A stretch of 45,578 nt of DNA from contig JAEUSB010000009.1 of NCBI GenBank assembly GCA_016788865.1, positions 64,001-109,578 on the forward strand, read 5' to 3'. This stretch comes from Leptospirales bacterium. GTDB lineage: Bacteria > Spirochaetota > Leptospiria > Leptospirales > Leptonemataceae. A program made the position numbers and the translations under genes. Below are positions 36,014 through 44,445 of the stretch, one piece after another; position 1 is the stretch's first letter, and each line of letters begins with the position of its first letter. Below the pieces are notes generated by a model. The model ran no database searches, was not told the origin of the DNA, and was given only the letters and a program-made list of their open reading frames with translations.

Positions 36014-36116
36014 GACTTGAAAACCGGACTTCCGCGGAGATTGTCGAGAAAAAAGCTCAGGGCAGTTCTAAAATTTCCTTTCCACAGACTCGTTCGACTT
36101 GAAACTACTCACGCAC
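36014..36116. promoter_or_regulatory. Divergent control region between xdh operon and urate pathway operon
   Basis: These 103 bases separate the first codons of xdhA (minus) and puuD (plus), so both operons are probably controlled here. GACTTGAAA occurs at each end in direct orientation (36014-36022 and 36096-36104). A TAAAAT at 36069-36074 is a fair -10 for the plus strand, though no matching -35 is found at 17 bases. No regulator gene of the pathway lies nearby. Confidence 0.45.
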
Positions 36117-37298
36117 ATGGAAACGGTTTTACTCGACTGGCTACAGCTTTTCATCCGGTGGCTACACATCATCGCCGGCGTCGCATGGATCGGGGCATCG
36201 TTCTATTTTGTATGGCTGAACAATCACCTGCGCCCGCCGGCTGAGAAACACAATGAGATCGATGGTGAGTTGTGGGCCATTCACGGCGGCGCGTTCTATC
36301 AGATTCATCGCTTTGGTCTGGCCCCCGGGAAGATTCCAAAGGAGCTGCACTGGTTCAAGTGGGAAGCCTATGTCACCTGGCTTTCCGGGATTTCGCTCCT
36401 GATCTTGATGTACTATTTTGAGGCAAAGGTCTACTTGATAGATGCAGCCAGTCCCATTCCTGTCTGGCAGGCGATTGCGATAGGCGTTGGGGGCCTTGCG
36501 GGTGGTTGGATTGTGTACGATCTGCTGCAGCGTTCACCAATCGGGCAAAACAATCTGCTATTTGGCATCCTCTTCTTCGCGCTTACCTGTGGAGCAGCAT
36601 TTGTGTTCGCGCACTTTTTCAGCGGGCGCGCTGCCTATATCCACGTTGGCGCTATGCTCGGCACCATCATGGTTGGGAACGTTTTCTTCAATATCATTCC
36701 TTCGCAACAGGAACTGGTGAAGGCGGCCGAAGAGGGAAGGACTCCAGACAAGAAAGTAGCCCAGGCGGCAAAGAACCGATCCCTTCACAATAACTACATC
36801 ACGCTGCCGGTGCTGTTCATCATGATCAGCAACCATTATCCATTTACATACGGGCACAAATACAACTGGATTATACTGGCTGTTGTCTCCCTCTGCGGTG
36901 CGCTCATCCGACACTGGTTCAACCTCAAAGGGCAGGGGCAAAAGAACTACTGGCTCTGGCCAACGGCAGCCCTGGGCCTCATGGCGCTTGCTCTTGTCAC
37001 GGCACCGGCTCGTATGCAAAAAGCCAACGCTGAGCCTGTCCCATTCGCAAAGGTCCAACCAATCATTCAAAAACATTGCGTAGGCTGTCACTCTGAGCGC
37101 CCGACTGACCAGGTGTTCAAAGCAGCGCCGCTCGGTGTGAAGTATGACACGCCGGAACAAATCAAAGCAATGGCAGAAAAAATCAAAACCCGCGCCGTAG
37201 ATTCCGAATCCATGCCTCTTGGGAACAAGACCGGAATGACGCGCGAAGAGCGCGACTTGCTTGGGAGCTGGATCGAGCAGGGCGCCCGCATTCAATGA
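36117..37298 (+). CDS. puuD: PuuD-type membrane urate oxidase with C-terminal cytochrome c
   Basis: PuuD is an integral membrane urate hydroxylase known from proteobacteria and unrelated to the uricase or HpxO/HpyO enzymes. The 393 residues have a membrane part with about eight helices (IRWLHIIAGVAWIGASF, later SLHNNYITLPVLFIMISNHYPF, with many family histidines). A C-terminal cytochrome c domain holds CVGCH at 321-325 and a likely axial methionine in SESMPLGN. The heme domain would take electrons from urate to the respiratory chain rather than to oxygen directly. ATG 36117 was preferred over a TTG at 36099. It is the first gene of an eight-gene operon. The product is 5-hydroxyisourate. Confidence 0.92.
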   Translation: METVLLDWLQLFIRWLHIIAGVAWIGASFYFVWLNNHLRPPAEKHNEIDGELWAIHGGAFYQIHRFGLAPGKIPKELHWFKWEAYVTWLSGISLLILMYYFEAKVYLIDAASPIPVWQAIAIGVGGLAGGWIVYDLLQRSPIGQNNLLFGILFFALTCGAAFVFAHFFSGRAAYIHVGAMLGTIMVGNVFFNIIPSQQELVKAAEEGRTPDKKVAQAAKNRSLHNNYITLPVLFIMISNHYPFTYGHKYNWIILAVVSLCGALIRHWFNLKGQGQKNYWLWPTAALGLMALALVTAPARMQKANAEPVPFAKVQPIIQKHCVGCHSERPTDQVFKAAPLGVKYDTPEQIKAMAEKIKTRAVDSESMPLGNKTGMTREERDLLGSWIEQGARIQ

Positions 37299-37302
37299 AT
37301 CA

Positions 37303-38643
37303 ATGACGCGCGTTTTTGTCAGCAAACGCATTGTATTTCCGGATGCAGTGCGATCGGGTTGTCTTGTAACCGAAGGGAATGTAATCTCAGATATTCTTCC
37401 GCTCGATGCGCGCGCGAGCTTTGCCCCAGGCATACTTGTTGAAGACTTTGGCAACGATTTCATCCTTCCTGGCGTTGTTGATACTCACGTTCACATCAAC
37501 GAGCCTGGTCGCACAGAATGGGAAGGTTTTGGAACGGCGACGCGCGCCGCCGCTCGCGGTGGGATTACAACGTTAGTCGACATGCCACTGAATTGTATTC
37601 CTGCAACAGTCAGTGCAGCGGCCCTTGCAGAAAAAGTCAGGGCCTGCGAAAACAAGATATACGTCGATTGCGGATTCTACGGCGGAATCGTGCCTGGAAA
37701 TCTTAGTTCCATTGAACCCATGGTGGACGCGGGCGTTCTTGGGTTTAAGAGCTTCATGACATATTCAGGCGTGGACGAGTTTCCCCGCCTCGAGGAAGCC
37801 GATATGCGCCTTGCATTGCCGTTCATGGCAAAGCGATCGATTCCCTGGCTGATGCACGCGGAGCTTTCTGAAAGCGATGCTGACGTCACCGGCCTTGACC
37901 CGCGTTCGTTCTTGACCTTCATGAATTCCAGACCCCGCAAATGGGAAAACGATGCCGTGGATCTGCTTGTCAGACTTGCGTCGGAGGCAGATGTTCGGTT
38001 TCACGTTGTACACCTGTCCTCTTCTGATGCCATTCCAGTGCTTGCGGCGGCGAGAAGTCGGAATCTCCGGATCAGTGCTGAAACATGCCATCACTACCTT
38101 ACATTTGCGGCTGAAGAGATTCCCGACGGCCGAACAGAGTTCAAGTGCGCCCCACCCATTCGTGAGAAAGAGAACCAGCAAAAGCTGTGGGAAGGCTTGA
38201 AAAACGGAAGTATTGATTTCGTCGTTTCCGATCATTCGCCCTGCACGCCGGGGCTCAAGCTGGCAGAAGAGGGCAATTTCATGCGCGCCTGGGGTGGGAT
38301 CGCCGGCCTCCAGCTCGGCCTGTCTATATTTTTTACCGAGTCAAAGGGCCGCGGGATTGACATGGTCCGCATGTGTGATTGGCTTTGCCGGAAACCGGCG
38401 GATTTTGTTGGCCTGAGACAGAAGGGTAGAATTGCAAAGGGATGCGACGCAGATTTTGTGATCTGGGATGAAGCCCGGTCGTTCAAAGTAAGACCTGAGG
38501 TTCTGGAGCACCGTCATCCGGTAACCCCTTACATGGATAGAGAGTTGCAAGGCGTGGTGAAGAAGACCTACTTACGGGGCAGACCCGTTTATGAGAATGG
38601 AAACTTCTTTGGTCCGTATGGTTCGCCGCTTTTGAGAAAGTAA
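37303..38643 (+). CDS. allB: Allantoinase
   Basis: The enzyme opens the allantoin ring to give allantoate. This 446-residue cyclic amidohydrolase has the HxH pair in DTHVHINEPGRTEWEGF (H62, H64), the carbamylated lysine in GFKSFMTYS (K149), H185 in WLMHAE, H237 in VVHLSS and D310 in SDHSPC. The HVHINEPGRTEWEGF form and GFKSFM are typical of allantoinases rather than dihydroorotases or hydantoinases. It starts four bases after puuD and ends two bases before allC, so it is part of the same transcript. The binuclear metal site looks complete. Confidence 0.94.
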   Translation: MTRVFVSKRIVFPDAVRSGCLVTEGNVISDILPLDARASFAPGILVEDFGNDFILPGVVDTHVHINEPGRTEWEGFGTATRAAARGGITTLVDMPLNCIPATVSAAALAEKVRACENKIYVDCGFYGGIVPGNLSSIEPMVDAGVLGFKSFMTYSGVDEFPRLEEADMRLALPFMAKRSIPWLMHAELSESDADVTGLDPRSFLTFMNSRPRKWENDAVDLLVRLASEADVRFHVVHLSSSDAIPVLAAARSRNLRISAETCHHYLTFAAEEIPDGRTEFKCAPPIREKENQQKLWEGLKNGSIDFVVSDHSPCTPGLKLAEEGNFMRAWGGIAGLQLGLSIFFTESKGRGIDMVRMCDWLCRKPADFVGLRQKGRIAKGCDADFVIWDEARSFKVRPEVLEHRHPVTPYMDRELQGVVKKTYLRGRPVYENGNFFGPYGSPLLRK

Positions 38644-38645
38644 GT

Positions 38646-39869
38646 ATGCAGAGCATTTTAGAAGACGTCCTCAAATATTGCGATGTGCTCGCAACGCATA
38701 CCGAACAGCCCGGGCTCATTCGGCGGACATTTCTGTCTGAGCCAATGAAGCAAACACATGCCTCTGTTTCTTCCTGGATGAAGGAAGCGGGCATGACCGT
38801 GCGAGTGGACAATGCCGGAAACATCATAGGCAGGCTTGAGTCAAAGAATCCAAACGCTAAGATACTCATGACAGGCTCGCATCTCGACAGTGTTCCGGAC
38901 GCGGGAAAGTACGATGGTATCCTGGGTGTTATGCTCGGGATTGGCATTGCAAAGGCGCTAAAAGGTACGCCGCTTAACTTTCATTTTGACGTGATTGGGT
39001 TTTCAGATGAAGAGGGTGTACGTTACAGTATGCCGTATATCGGTAGTCTGGGAATCGCAGGTCGCCTTGGGCCAGAGATGCTTGCTCGCGTTGATGCAAA
39101 CGGAATCAGTATGAAGGATGCCATCAAGAACTTTGGTTTGAATTCTGACGCAATGGACCAGGTGCCCTATGATTTCTCAAAGGTACTGGGCTTTTTCGAA
39201 ATGCACATTGAGCAGGGACCGGTACTTGAAAGCGAAAACCTGGAAGTCGGAATCGTAACAGGTCTGGTTGGGCAGAGCCGCGTAAAGCTTGCTTTTCATG
39301 GAATGGCTGGCCATGCGGGCACCGTGCCCATGACGCATCGCAAGGATGCATTCATGGGTGTGGCGCAGCTTGCGGAGTTCATGGAGCCCTACGCGCGTTC
39401 GGTGGAAGGTCTTGTGGCTACAATTGGCATGATTGAGCTAAAACCAAACGGATCAAATGTCGTGCCCGGAGAAGCGTTCTTCAGTCTGGACATCAGGCAT
39501 GGAGATCAGACGGTACTCGATCAAGCGACAGAGAGAATTCTCGCGCGCGCAAGCGAGATCGCAGCGGAACGCGGTTTGAAGCTGGAAATTCGCACCAGGG
39601 AGAAGCAGGCTGTTGTGCGCTGCGATCCCGGGCTAACAGACGCAATGGCTGCAACGGTGGAAGCCTCTGGCTACAAGCCCAGACGCCTTGTAAGCGGAGC
39701 CGGGCATGATACGGCCACATTGTCACACGTCACGCCAACTACAATGTTGTTTATAAGAAGCCCCGGTGGAATCAGTCACAATCCGATTGAAAGCGTAATT
39801 CCAGAAGATGTAGGTGCGGCACTGAAGATAGGTATTGCGTTCCTGAAACGCATGAACGACAAACTATAG
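38646..39869 (+). CDS. allC: Allantoate amidohydrolase
   Basis: This 407-residue M20-family enzyme (hydantoinase/carbamoylase type) hydrolyses allantoate to ureidoglycine, ammonia and CO2. Metal ligands appear in TGSHLDSVPDAGKYDG (H79, D90), FSDEEGVRY (E122/E123), FEMHIEQGPVLE (H187) and the C-terminal GGISHNP. The dimerisation domain is in the middle (about 205-320). A second paralogous M20 gene lies downstream; this one is assigned to allantoate because it has the SDEEGVRY segment usual in allantoate amidohydrolases and sits directly after allantoinase. N-carbamoyl-amino acid hydrolase is the alternative reading. Confidence 0.88.
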   Translation: MQSILEDVLKYCDVLATHTEQPGLIRRTFLSEPMKQTHASVSSWMKEAGMTVRVDNAGNIIGRLESKNPNAKILMTGSHLDSVPDAGKYDGILGVMLGIGIAKALKGTPLNFHFDVIGFSDEEGVRYSMPYIGSLGIAGRLGPEMLARVDANGISMKDAIKNFGLNSDAMDQVPYDFSKVLGFFEMHIEQGPVLESENLEVGIVTGLVGQSRVKLAFHGMAGHAGTVPMTHRKDAFMGVAQLAEFMEPYARSVEGLVATIGMIELKPNGSNVVPGEAFFSLDIRHGDQTVLDQATERILARASEIAAERGLKLEIRTREKQAVVRCDPGLTDAMAATVEASGYKPRRLVSGAGHDTATLSHVTPTTMLFIRSPGGISHNPIESVIPEDVGAALKIGIAFLKRMNDKL

Positions 39870-39882
39870 CAGGATAGGATAG

Positions 39883-40614
39883 ATGAACACAGCAATTTCA
39901 CGCAGCAGCTTTCGGGCCGGGCATGCGCTCATTACACCGGAAAGCCACGTCCCGCTTTCTTTTCCAGATCGAGAAAAGTGCCTGACGGTGTATTTTATTA
40001 CGCCGCAGCTGGGTGCTGCATTCAGCAATTACATGACGATCTTCGAAAAAGGCGGCTCATACAAAAAGAAGCTGAATACAACTGAGATACTGGGTTATGT
40101 ATTGAATGGCTCGCTGAATCTGGCGTTGGGCGGGAATCAATCCCTGCGTCAGGGATCGTTCTTCTTTCTTCCTCCTGGAAGTGACCTGAATCTCACAGCA
40201 AATGAAGAATCGCGTGTCTTGTATTTTGAGAAGGTATACAAGAAAGCAGGCATCGCAGTGCCAGCGGCATTCGTATCACATGAGAGGGACCTTGCAAAAG
40301 AAGAGTTTCTGGGTGATCCGGGCGCCTTGTTGCAGCATCTCTTGCCGGATAACGTTGCTTTTGACATGGCCGTAAATATTTTTGAATTTGTTCCGGGTGG
40401 CACTCTGCCAAACGTCGAAACGCATTACATGGAGCACGGGTTGTATGTCCTCCAGGGGCAGGGCGTGTATCGGCTTGGCGAAAGCTGGTATCCGGTGCAG
40501 AAAGATGATGCAATCTGGATGGGGCCGTTCTGTCTGCAATGGTTCTGCGCAACGGGCAAGGAAAATGCGAAGTATATTTATTACAAAGATGTAAATCGGG
40601 ATCCGGCGGAATGA
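39883..40614 (+). CDS. allE: (S)-ureidoglycine aminohydrolase
   Basis: This bicupin enzyme removes ammonia from (S)-ureidoglycine to give (S)-ureidoglycolate. The 243-residue length fits the family. In the C-terminal cupin E179, H181, H185 and Q219 are spaced exactly as the manganese ligands of the plant enzyme (2, 4 and 34 residues apart), within VETHYMEHGLYVLQG and FCLQWF. The first cupin lacks the metal histidines, also usual. It has AGGATAGGAT just ahead of ATG 39883. Its stop overlaps the start of the next gene by ATGA, coupling it to the enzyme that uses its product. Confidence 0.94.
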   Translation: MNTAISRSSFRAGHALITPESHVPLSFPDREKCLTVYFITPQLGAAFSNYMTIFEKGGSYKKKLNTTEILGYVLNGSLNLALGGNQSLRQGSFFFLPPGSDLNLTANEESRVLYFEKVYKKAGIAVPAAFVSHERDLAKEEFLGDPGALLQHLLPDNVAFDMAVNIFEFVPGGTLPNVETHYMEHGLYVLQGQGVYRLGESWYPVQKDDAIWMGPFCLQWFCATGKENAKYIYYKDVNRDPAE

Positions 40615-41861
40615 CTATGCAAATCAAAATTGAAGCAGACCAACTCTGGAATGAGCTCGATAAGCTCGCTACATTTTCAGATACGCCGGCGCCGTCTGTG
40701 ACCAGGATTCTTTTCACAGACAACGATGTGAAGGCTCGCGACTATTTCAAGTCTCTGGCCCGAGAAGCTGGGTTTGAAGTCCGTGAAGATCCAATTGGAA
40801 ACATCTTTGTGCGTTTCTCCGGTAGTGAGAAGAATCTCCCCGCAGTGGGCACTGGCTCGCATTGCGACGCCGTCCCTTATGCAGGTAGATACGATGGTAC
40901 GGTTGGCGTTTTTGCTGGACTGGAGGCATTGCGTGCGCTGAAGAAATCCGGATTCTCGCCCAAACGTCCGCTAGAGGTGGTGTTTTTTACCTCGGAAGAA
41001 CCAACCCGGTTCGGTCTTGGTTGCATAGGCAGTCGATTGATGAGCGGAGCAATGGACTTGAATCGCCTGGGTCAACTTCGCGATAAAGACGGGAAGTCAG
41101 TCGATGAAGCGCGGAAGTCAGCCGGCTACGACGGCGACCTCACTCAGGTGAAATTGCCGGAAAAGTATTACGATTATTTTGTAGAGCTGCATATTGAGCA
41201 AGGACCTGTGCTTGAGAGAGAAAAGAAACAGATTGGTGCTGTCACTGCAATTGCAGCGCCGGCTTCGTTTCGAATTCAAATCACAGGAGAAGGCGGGCAT
41301 GCCGGTGGGGTTCTCATGCCGGCTCGGCGCGATGCACTGGTGCCCTGTGCCATCCTTACGCAGGAATTGGAGCGCCTGGCACGTGAAAGCAGCAGTCCCG
41401 ATTCCGTAGGTACTGTTGGAGTTGTAAAAGTTCATCCGGGCGCAATCAATAGTATCCCGGCTAACGTTACAATGGAGATGGACATTCGCGACACGCAGCT
41501 TAAGACGCGCGATGAGATCGTCGAGAAGATCCTCGCAAAAGCGCGCCAGCTTGAAAAAGAAAGAAATGTTAAGATGGAAATTGAAACCATCAATAGCGAT
41601 CCGCCTGCCATATCAAACGAAACGATTCTAGGCAGCATTGAAGCATCGTGCACTGAGACGTCCCTCAGTCATATGCGTCTGGTGAGTCGCGCATACCACG
41701 ACTCACTCTTCATGGCGCGAATAGCACCAATGGGCATGATCTTTATTCCATCGCGGGGTGGTGTCAGCCATCGCGCAGACGAATTCTCTTCTAAAGAAGA
41801 GATTGCACAGGGAGCTGAAATACTGGCGCGGACAATGGCCCGGCTTTCCCTTCAGGCCTGA
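40611..41861 (+). CDS. Ureidoglycolate amidohydrolase (plant-type UAH)
   Basis: This 416-residue M20-family enzyme would hydrolyse (S)-ureidoglycolate to glyoxylate, two ammonia and CO2. The segment FFTSEEPTRFGLGCIGSRLM closely recalls plant UAH (TSEEPTRFGISCLGSRLL). Metal residues lie in TGSHCDAVPYAGRYDG, TSEEPT, ELHIEQGPVLE and GGVSHRADE. It differs clearly from the upstream allantoate enzyme (SEEPT here versus DEEGV there), which supports separate substrates. ATG 40611 overlaps the allE stop by ATGA; ATG 40617 is an alternative. No ureidoglycolate lyase or dehydrogenase is present in the window, so this is probably the final ureide step. Confidence 0.88.
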   Translation: MTMQIKIEADQLWNELDKLATFSDTPAPSVTRILFTDNDVKARDYFKSLAREAGFEVREDPIGNIFVRFSGSEKNLPAVGTGSHCDAVPYAGRYDGTVGVFAGLEALRALKKSGFSPKRPLEVVFFTSEEPTRFGLGCIGSRLMSGAMDLNRLGQLRDKDGKSVDEARKSAGYDGDLTQVKLPEKYYDYFVELHIEQGPVLEREKKQIGAVTAIAAPASFRIQITGEGGHAGGVLMPARRDALVPCAILTQELERLARESSSPDSVGTVGVVKVHPGAINSIPANVTMEMDIRDTQLKTRDEIVEKILAKARQLEKERNVKMEIETINSDPPAISNETILGSIEASCTETSLSHMRLVSRAYHDSLFMARIAPMGMIFIPSRGGVSHRADEFSSKEEIAQGAEILARTMARLSLQA

Positions 41862-41906
41862 GGCGAAAATGGTCCGGCGGAATGTACGCCTCCGGGCAGA
41901 ATCATA

Positions 41907-42422
41907 ATGGATAAGACGTCTCTCAAAGATTTTAACGGCTGGCCGGAAGCAAAGTCCCGGGAGCTTGTTTCCACACTTAACACAAGTTCAGGCTGGATTC
42001 GCTCGGTCATAGCGGCAAGACCCTTCGAGAATCTAACTGCCCTTAAAACGGTTTCAGAAAAGGTCTGGTTTGCTCTACCCGAAGCTGAGTGGCTTGAGGC
42101 CTTTGAAGGCCATCCCAAAATTGGCGATGTCAATTCTCTGAAGCAAAAGTACGCGGCCACCAGATCAACTGCACAACATGAACAATCAAGCACGTCCGTG
42201 GCCGACGAGGCGGTTCTTCACGATTTGAAGGCCCGCAACGATCAATACCTTGCGAAATTCGGTTTCATATTTATCGTCTTCGCCACGGGAAAATCGGCTG
42301 CAGAAATGCTTGAAATACTGAAGCGAAGGCTTCCCAATACCCGGGATCAGGAGCTGACGAATGCAGCCGTGGAACAAAACAAGATCACCCTGCTTCGAAT
42401 TGATAAGTCGTTTCAAGAGTAA
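41907..42422 (+). CDS. uraD: OHCU decarboxylase
   Basis: This 171-residue helical enzyme decarboxylates 2-oxo-4-hydroxy-4-carboxy-5-ureidoimidazoline to (S)-allantoin, the third step after urate oxidation. The catalytic histidine is in FEGHPKIGD (H69), and the partner glutamate in QHEQSS (E92). The closing KFGFIFIVFATGKSA is the family signature. It is 45 bases after the UAH gene and 34 bases before the hydroxyisourate hydrolase gene, in reverse of the reaction order. It has no visible ribosome site. Confidence 0.95.
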   Translation: MDKTSLKDFNGWPEAKSRELVSTLNTSSGWIRSVIAARPFENLTALKTVSEKVWFALPEAEWLEAFEGHPKIGDVNSLKQKYAATRSTAQHEQSSTSVADEAVLHDLKARNDQYLAKFGFIFIVFATGKSAAEMLEILKRRLPNTRDQELTNAAVEQNKITLLRIDKSFQE

Positions 42423-42456
42423 TCATGCCCGTAAAATCCAGGTTTCCAGGTAGTCT

Positions 42457-42789
42457 ATGAAAAGCATCAGCACGCATATCCTTGATACGGGCAGTGGCAG
42501 ACCTGCCGCTAACGTGAAGATTGAACTTGAGTTTCTTGACGCGTCGTTCAAGCAGGTTGCAAGCAGCGAAACAAATTCTGATGGGCGTGTTGCGCCGGGC
42601 TGGCTTGCGGAGTTTAAAGCGGGCACTTATCGGATTAGATTTCACATTGGCGATTATTTCAAGGCACGCAACGAGCCCTGCTTCTACCCGTATGTGGAAA
42701 TTGTATTTGAAGTAAAGGATGCAACGCAACACTACCATGTGCCGTTGCTGGTCAGTTCTTATGGCTATTCGACGTATCGCGGCAGCTAG
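42457..42789 (+). CDS. uraH: 5-hydroxyisourate hydrolase
   Basis: This transthyretin-related enzyme hydrolyses 5-hydroxyisourate, the product of PuuD, to OHCU. The 110 residues carry the family marks: STHILDTGSGRPA at the start with the catalytic H7, an arginine in SDGRVAPG, HYHVPLLVS near residue 93, and the C-terminal signature YRGS (107-110). No signal peptide is present, so it is cytosolic, while PuuD is in the membrane. It is followed 14 bases later by malate synthase. Confidence 0.96.
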   Translation: MKSISTHILDTGSGRPAANVKIELEFLDASFKQVASSETNSDGRVAPGWLAEFKAGTYRIRFHIGDYFKARNEPCFYPYVEIVFEVKDATQHYHVPLLVSSYGYSTYRGS

Positions 42790-42803
42790 GAAAGGAGAAG
42801 ATT

Positions 42804-44393
42804 ATGAAATTACCCGACGGATTACAAATCGATGCGAAAGCTCTAGCTTCTTCGCCGCCAGAATTTCAAGAAATACTAACTGCCGACGCTCTCGCGTTTT
42901 TTGCAAGAATCGCGCGCAACTTTGAATCAAGACGACAAGAGTTACTCGCCGCGCGCCAGGTCCGAGCCAGGAAGCTCAACTCTGGCGAAAGACCTGACTT
43001 CCTTCCTGATACAAAACCAATTCGAGAGGGGAGCTGGACCATTTCGCCGCTGCCCGCGGATTTGCTCTGTCGGCGTGTAGAGATTACCGGCCCGGTTGAG
43101 CGCAAAATGATTATCAACGCACTCAATTCCGGTGCAGACAGCTACATGGCTGACTTTGAAGATTCAAACACTCCTAACTGGAAGAATCAAATTCAAGGGC
43201 AAATCAATCTGCGCGATGCAATTCGCCGCAAGATCGATTTTGAAACATCCGGGAAGAAGTATGCACTGAACGCAAAAATTGCGACCCTACTTGTCCGGCC
43301 CCGTGGCTGGCATCTGGATGAAAAGCACGTAACGTTAGACGGCAAACGTGTGTCTGGCGGGATATTTGATTTTTGTCTGTATATGTTTCACAACGCTAAG
43401 GAGTTGATCAGTCGCGGCTCCGGGCCGTATTTCTACTTGCCCAAGATGGAGTCGCATCTCGAAGCCAGACTGTGGAATGACATTTTCGTAATGGCAGAAA
43501 AAGAGCTGGGAATCCCGGCCGGAACCATCAAGGCTACGGTTTTAATTGAAACGATTCTCGCTGCTTTTGAGATGGATGAGATCCTCTATGAGCTACGCGA
43601 GCATTCTGCAGGGTTGAATGCTGGCCGCTGGGACTATATTTTCTCATGCATAAAGAAATTTCGCGTGGATAAGAACTTTTGCCTGGCGAATCGGACCAAT
43701 GTCAATATGACCGTGCCATTCATGCGCTCGTATGCGCTGCTGCTTCTCAAAACCTGTCACAAGCGGAACGCGCCTGCCATTGGCGGAATGAGTGCACTCA
43801 TTCCAATCAAGAATGATCCCGAGGCAAATGAGAAAGCAATGGCGGGCGTTCGTGCGGACAAAACGCGCGATGCAACGGATGGCTACGATGGCGGATGGGT
43901 GGCGCATCCTGGCCTGGTGGGTCTGGCAATGGAAGAATGGGTGAAGGTTCTCGGTGATCGACCCAATCAAATCGACAAGAAGCGCGATGATATCACTATC
44001 AGTGCAGCGGATCTTCAGAATTTTCAACCAGAAGCTCCGATTACGGAGGCCGGACTCAGATACAATATTAACGTGGGGATTCACTACCTGGGCTCCTGGC
44101 TTGCCGGGAACGGCTGCGTGCCAATTCACAATCTAATGGAGGATGCTGCAACGGCCGAGATTTCGCGTTCGCAGGTCTGGCAATGGATTGTTTCGCCCAA
44201 GGGCAAGCTGGACGATGGGCGAAAGATCACCGCGGATCTTGTGCGCGCCATTATCCCTGAAGAACTCAAGAAGGTTAAGGCAGTTGCCGGCGAAGGTGAG
44301 ACCTACGATCGCGCTGCTGTCATCTTCGAGAAGATGTCAACGTCGGAAGATTTTACGGAGTTCCTGACGCTGCCGCTGTATGAGGAGATCTAG
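42804..44393 (+). CDS. aceB: Malate synthase A
   Basis: This 529-residue enzyme condenses glyoxylate with acetyl-CoA to give malate. The length and motifs are of the A form: SYMADFEDSNTPNW, LLVRPRGWHLDEKHV, FYLPKMESHLEARLWND, TVLIETILAAFEMDEILYE and the C-terminal RSQVWQW segment with a catalytic aspartate in NLMEDAATAEI. It has a good AAGGAG site ten bases upstream. It is the last gene of the ureide operon, directly after uraH, and is followed by an intrinsic terminator. No isocitrate lyase gene lies nearby, so the glyoxylate it consumes here would come from ureidoglycolate. Confidence 0.96.
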   Translation: MKLPDGLQIDAKALASSPPEFQEILTADALAFFARIARNFESRRQELLAARQVRARKLNSGERPDFLPDTKPIREGSWTISPLPADLLCRRVEITGPVERKMIINALNSGADSYMADFEDSNTPNWKNQIQGQINLRDAIRRKIDFETSGKKYALNAKIATLLVRPRGWHLDEKHVTLDGKRVSGGIFDFCLYMFHNAKELISRGSGPYFYLPKMESHLEARLWNDIFVMAEKELGIPAGTIKATVLIETILAAFEMDEILYELREHSAGLNAGRWDYIFSCIKKFRVDKNFCLANRTNVNMTVPFMRSYALLLLKTCHKRNAPAIGGMSALIPIKNDPEANEKAMAGVRADKTRDATDGYDGGWVAHPGLVGLAMEEWVKVLGDRPNQIDKKRDDITISAADLQNFQPEAPITEAGLRYNINVGIHYLGSWLAGNGCVPIHNLMEDAATAEISRSQVWQWIVSPKGKLDDGRKITADLVRAIIPEELKKVKAVAGEGETYDRAAVIFEKMSTSEDFTEFLTLPLYEEI

Positions 44394-44411
44394 CAAGGAC
44401 AAAGTCGGACT

Positions 44412-44445
44412 GCGCAGTTGCCTCAGGGAACTGCGCTTTTATTTT
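44412..44445 (+). terminator. Intrinsic terminator of the urate/ureide operon
   Basis: GCGCAGTT (44412-44419) pairs with AACTGCGC (44429-44436) around a nine-base loop, followed by TTTTATTTT. It is 18 bases past the malate synthase stop. The final codons of the convergent murein-peptidase-like gene extend into it. Confidence 0.85.
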
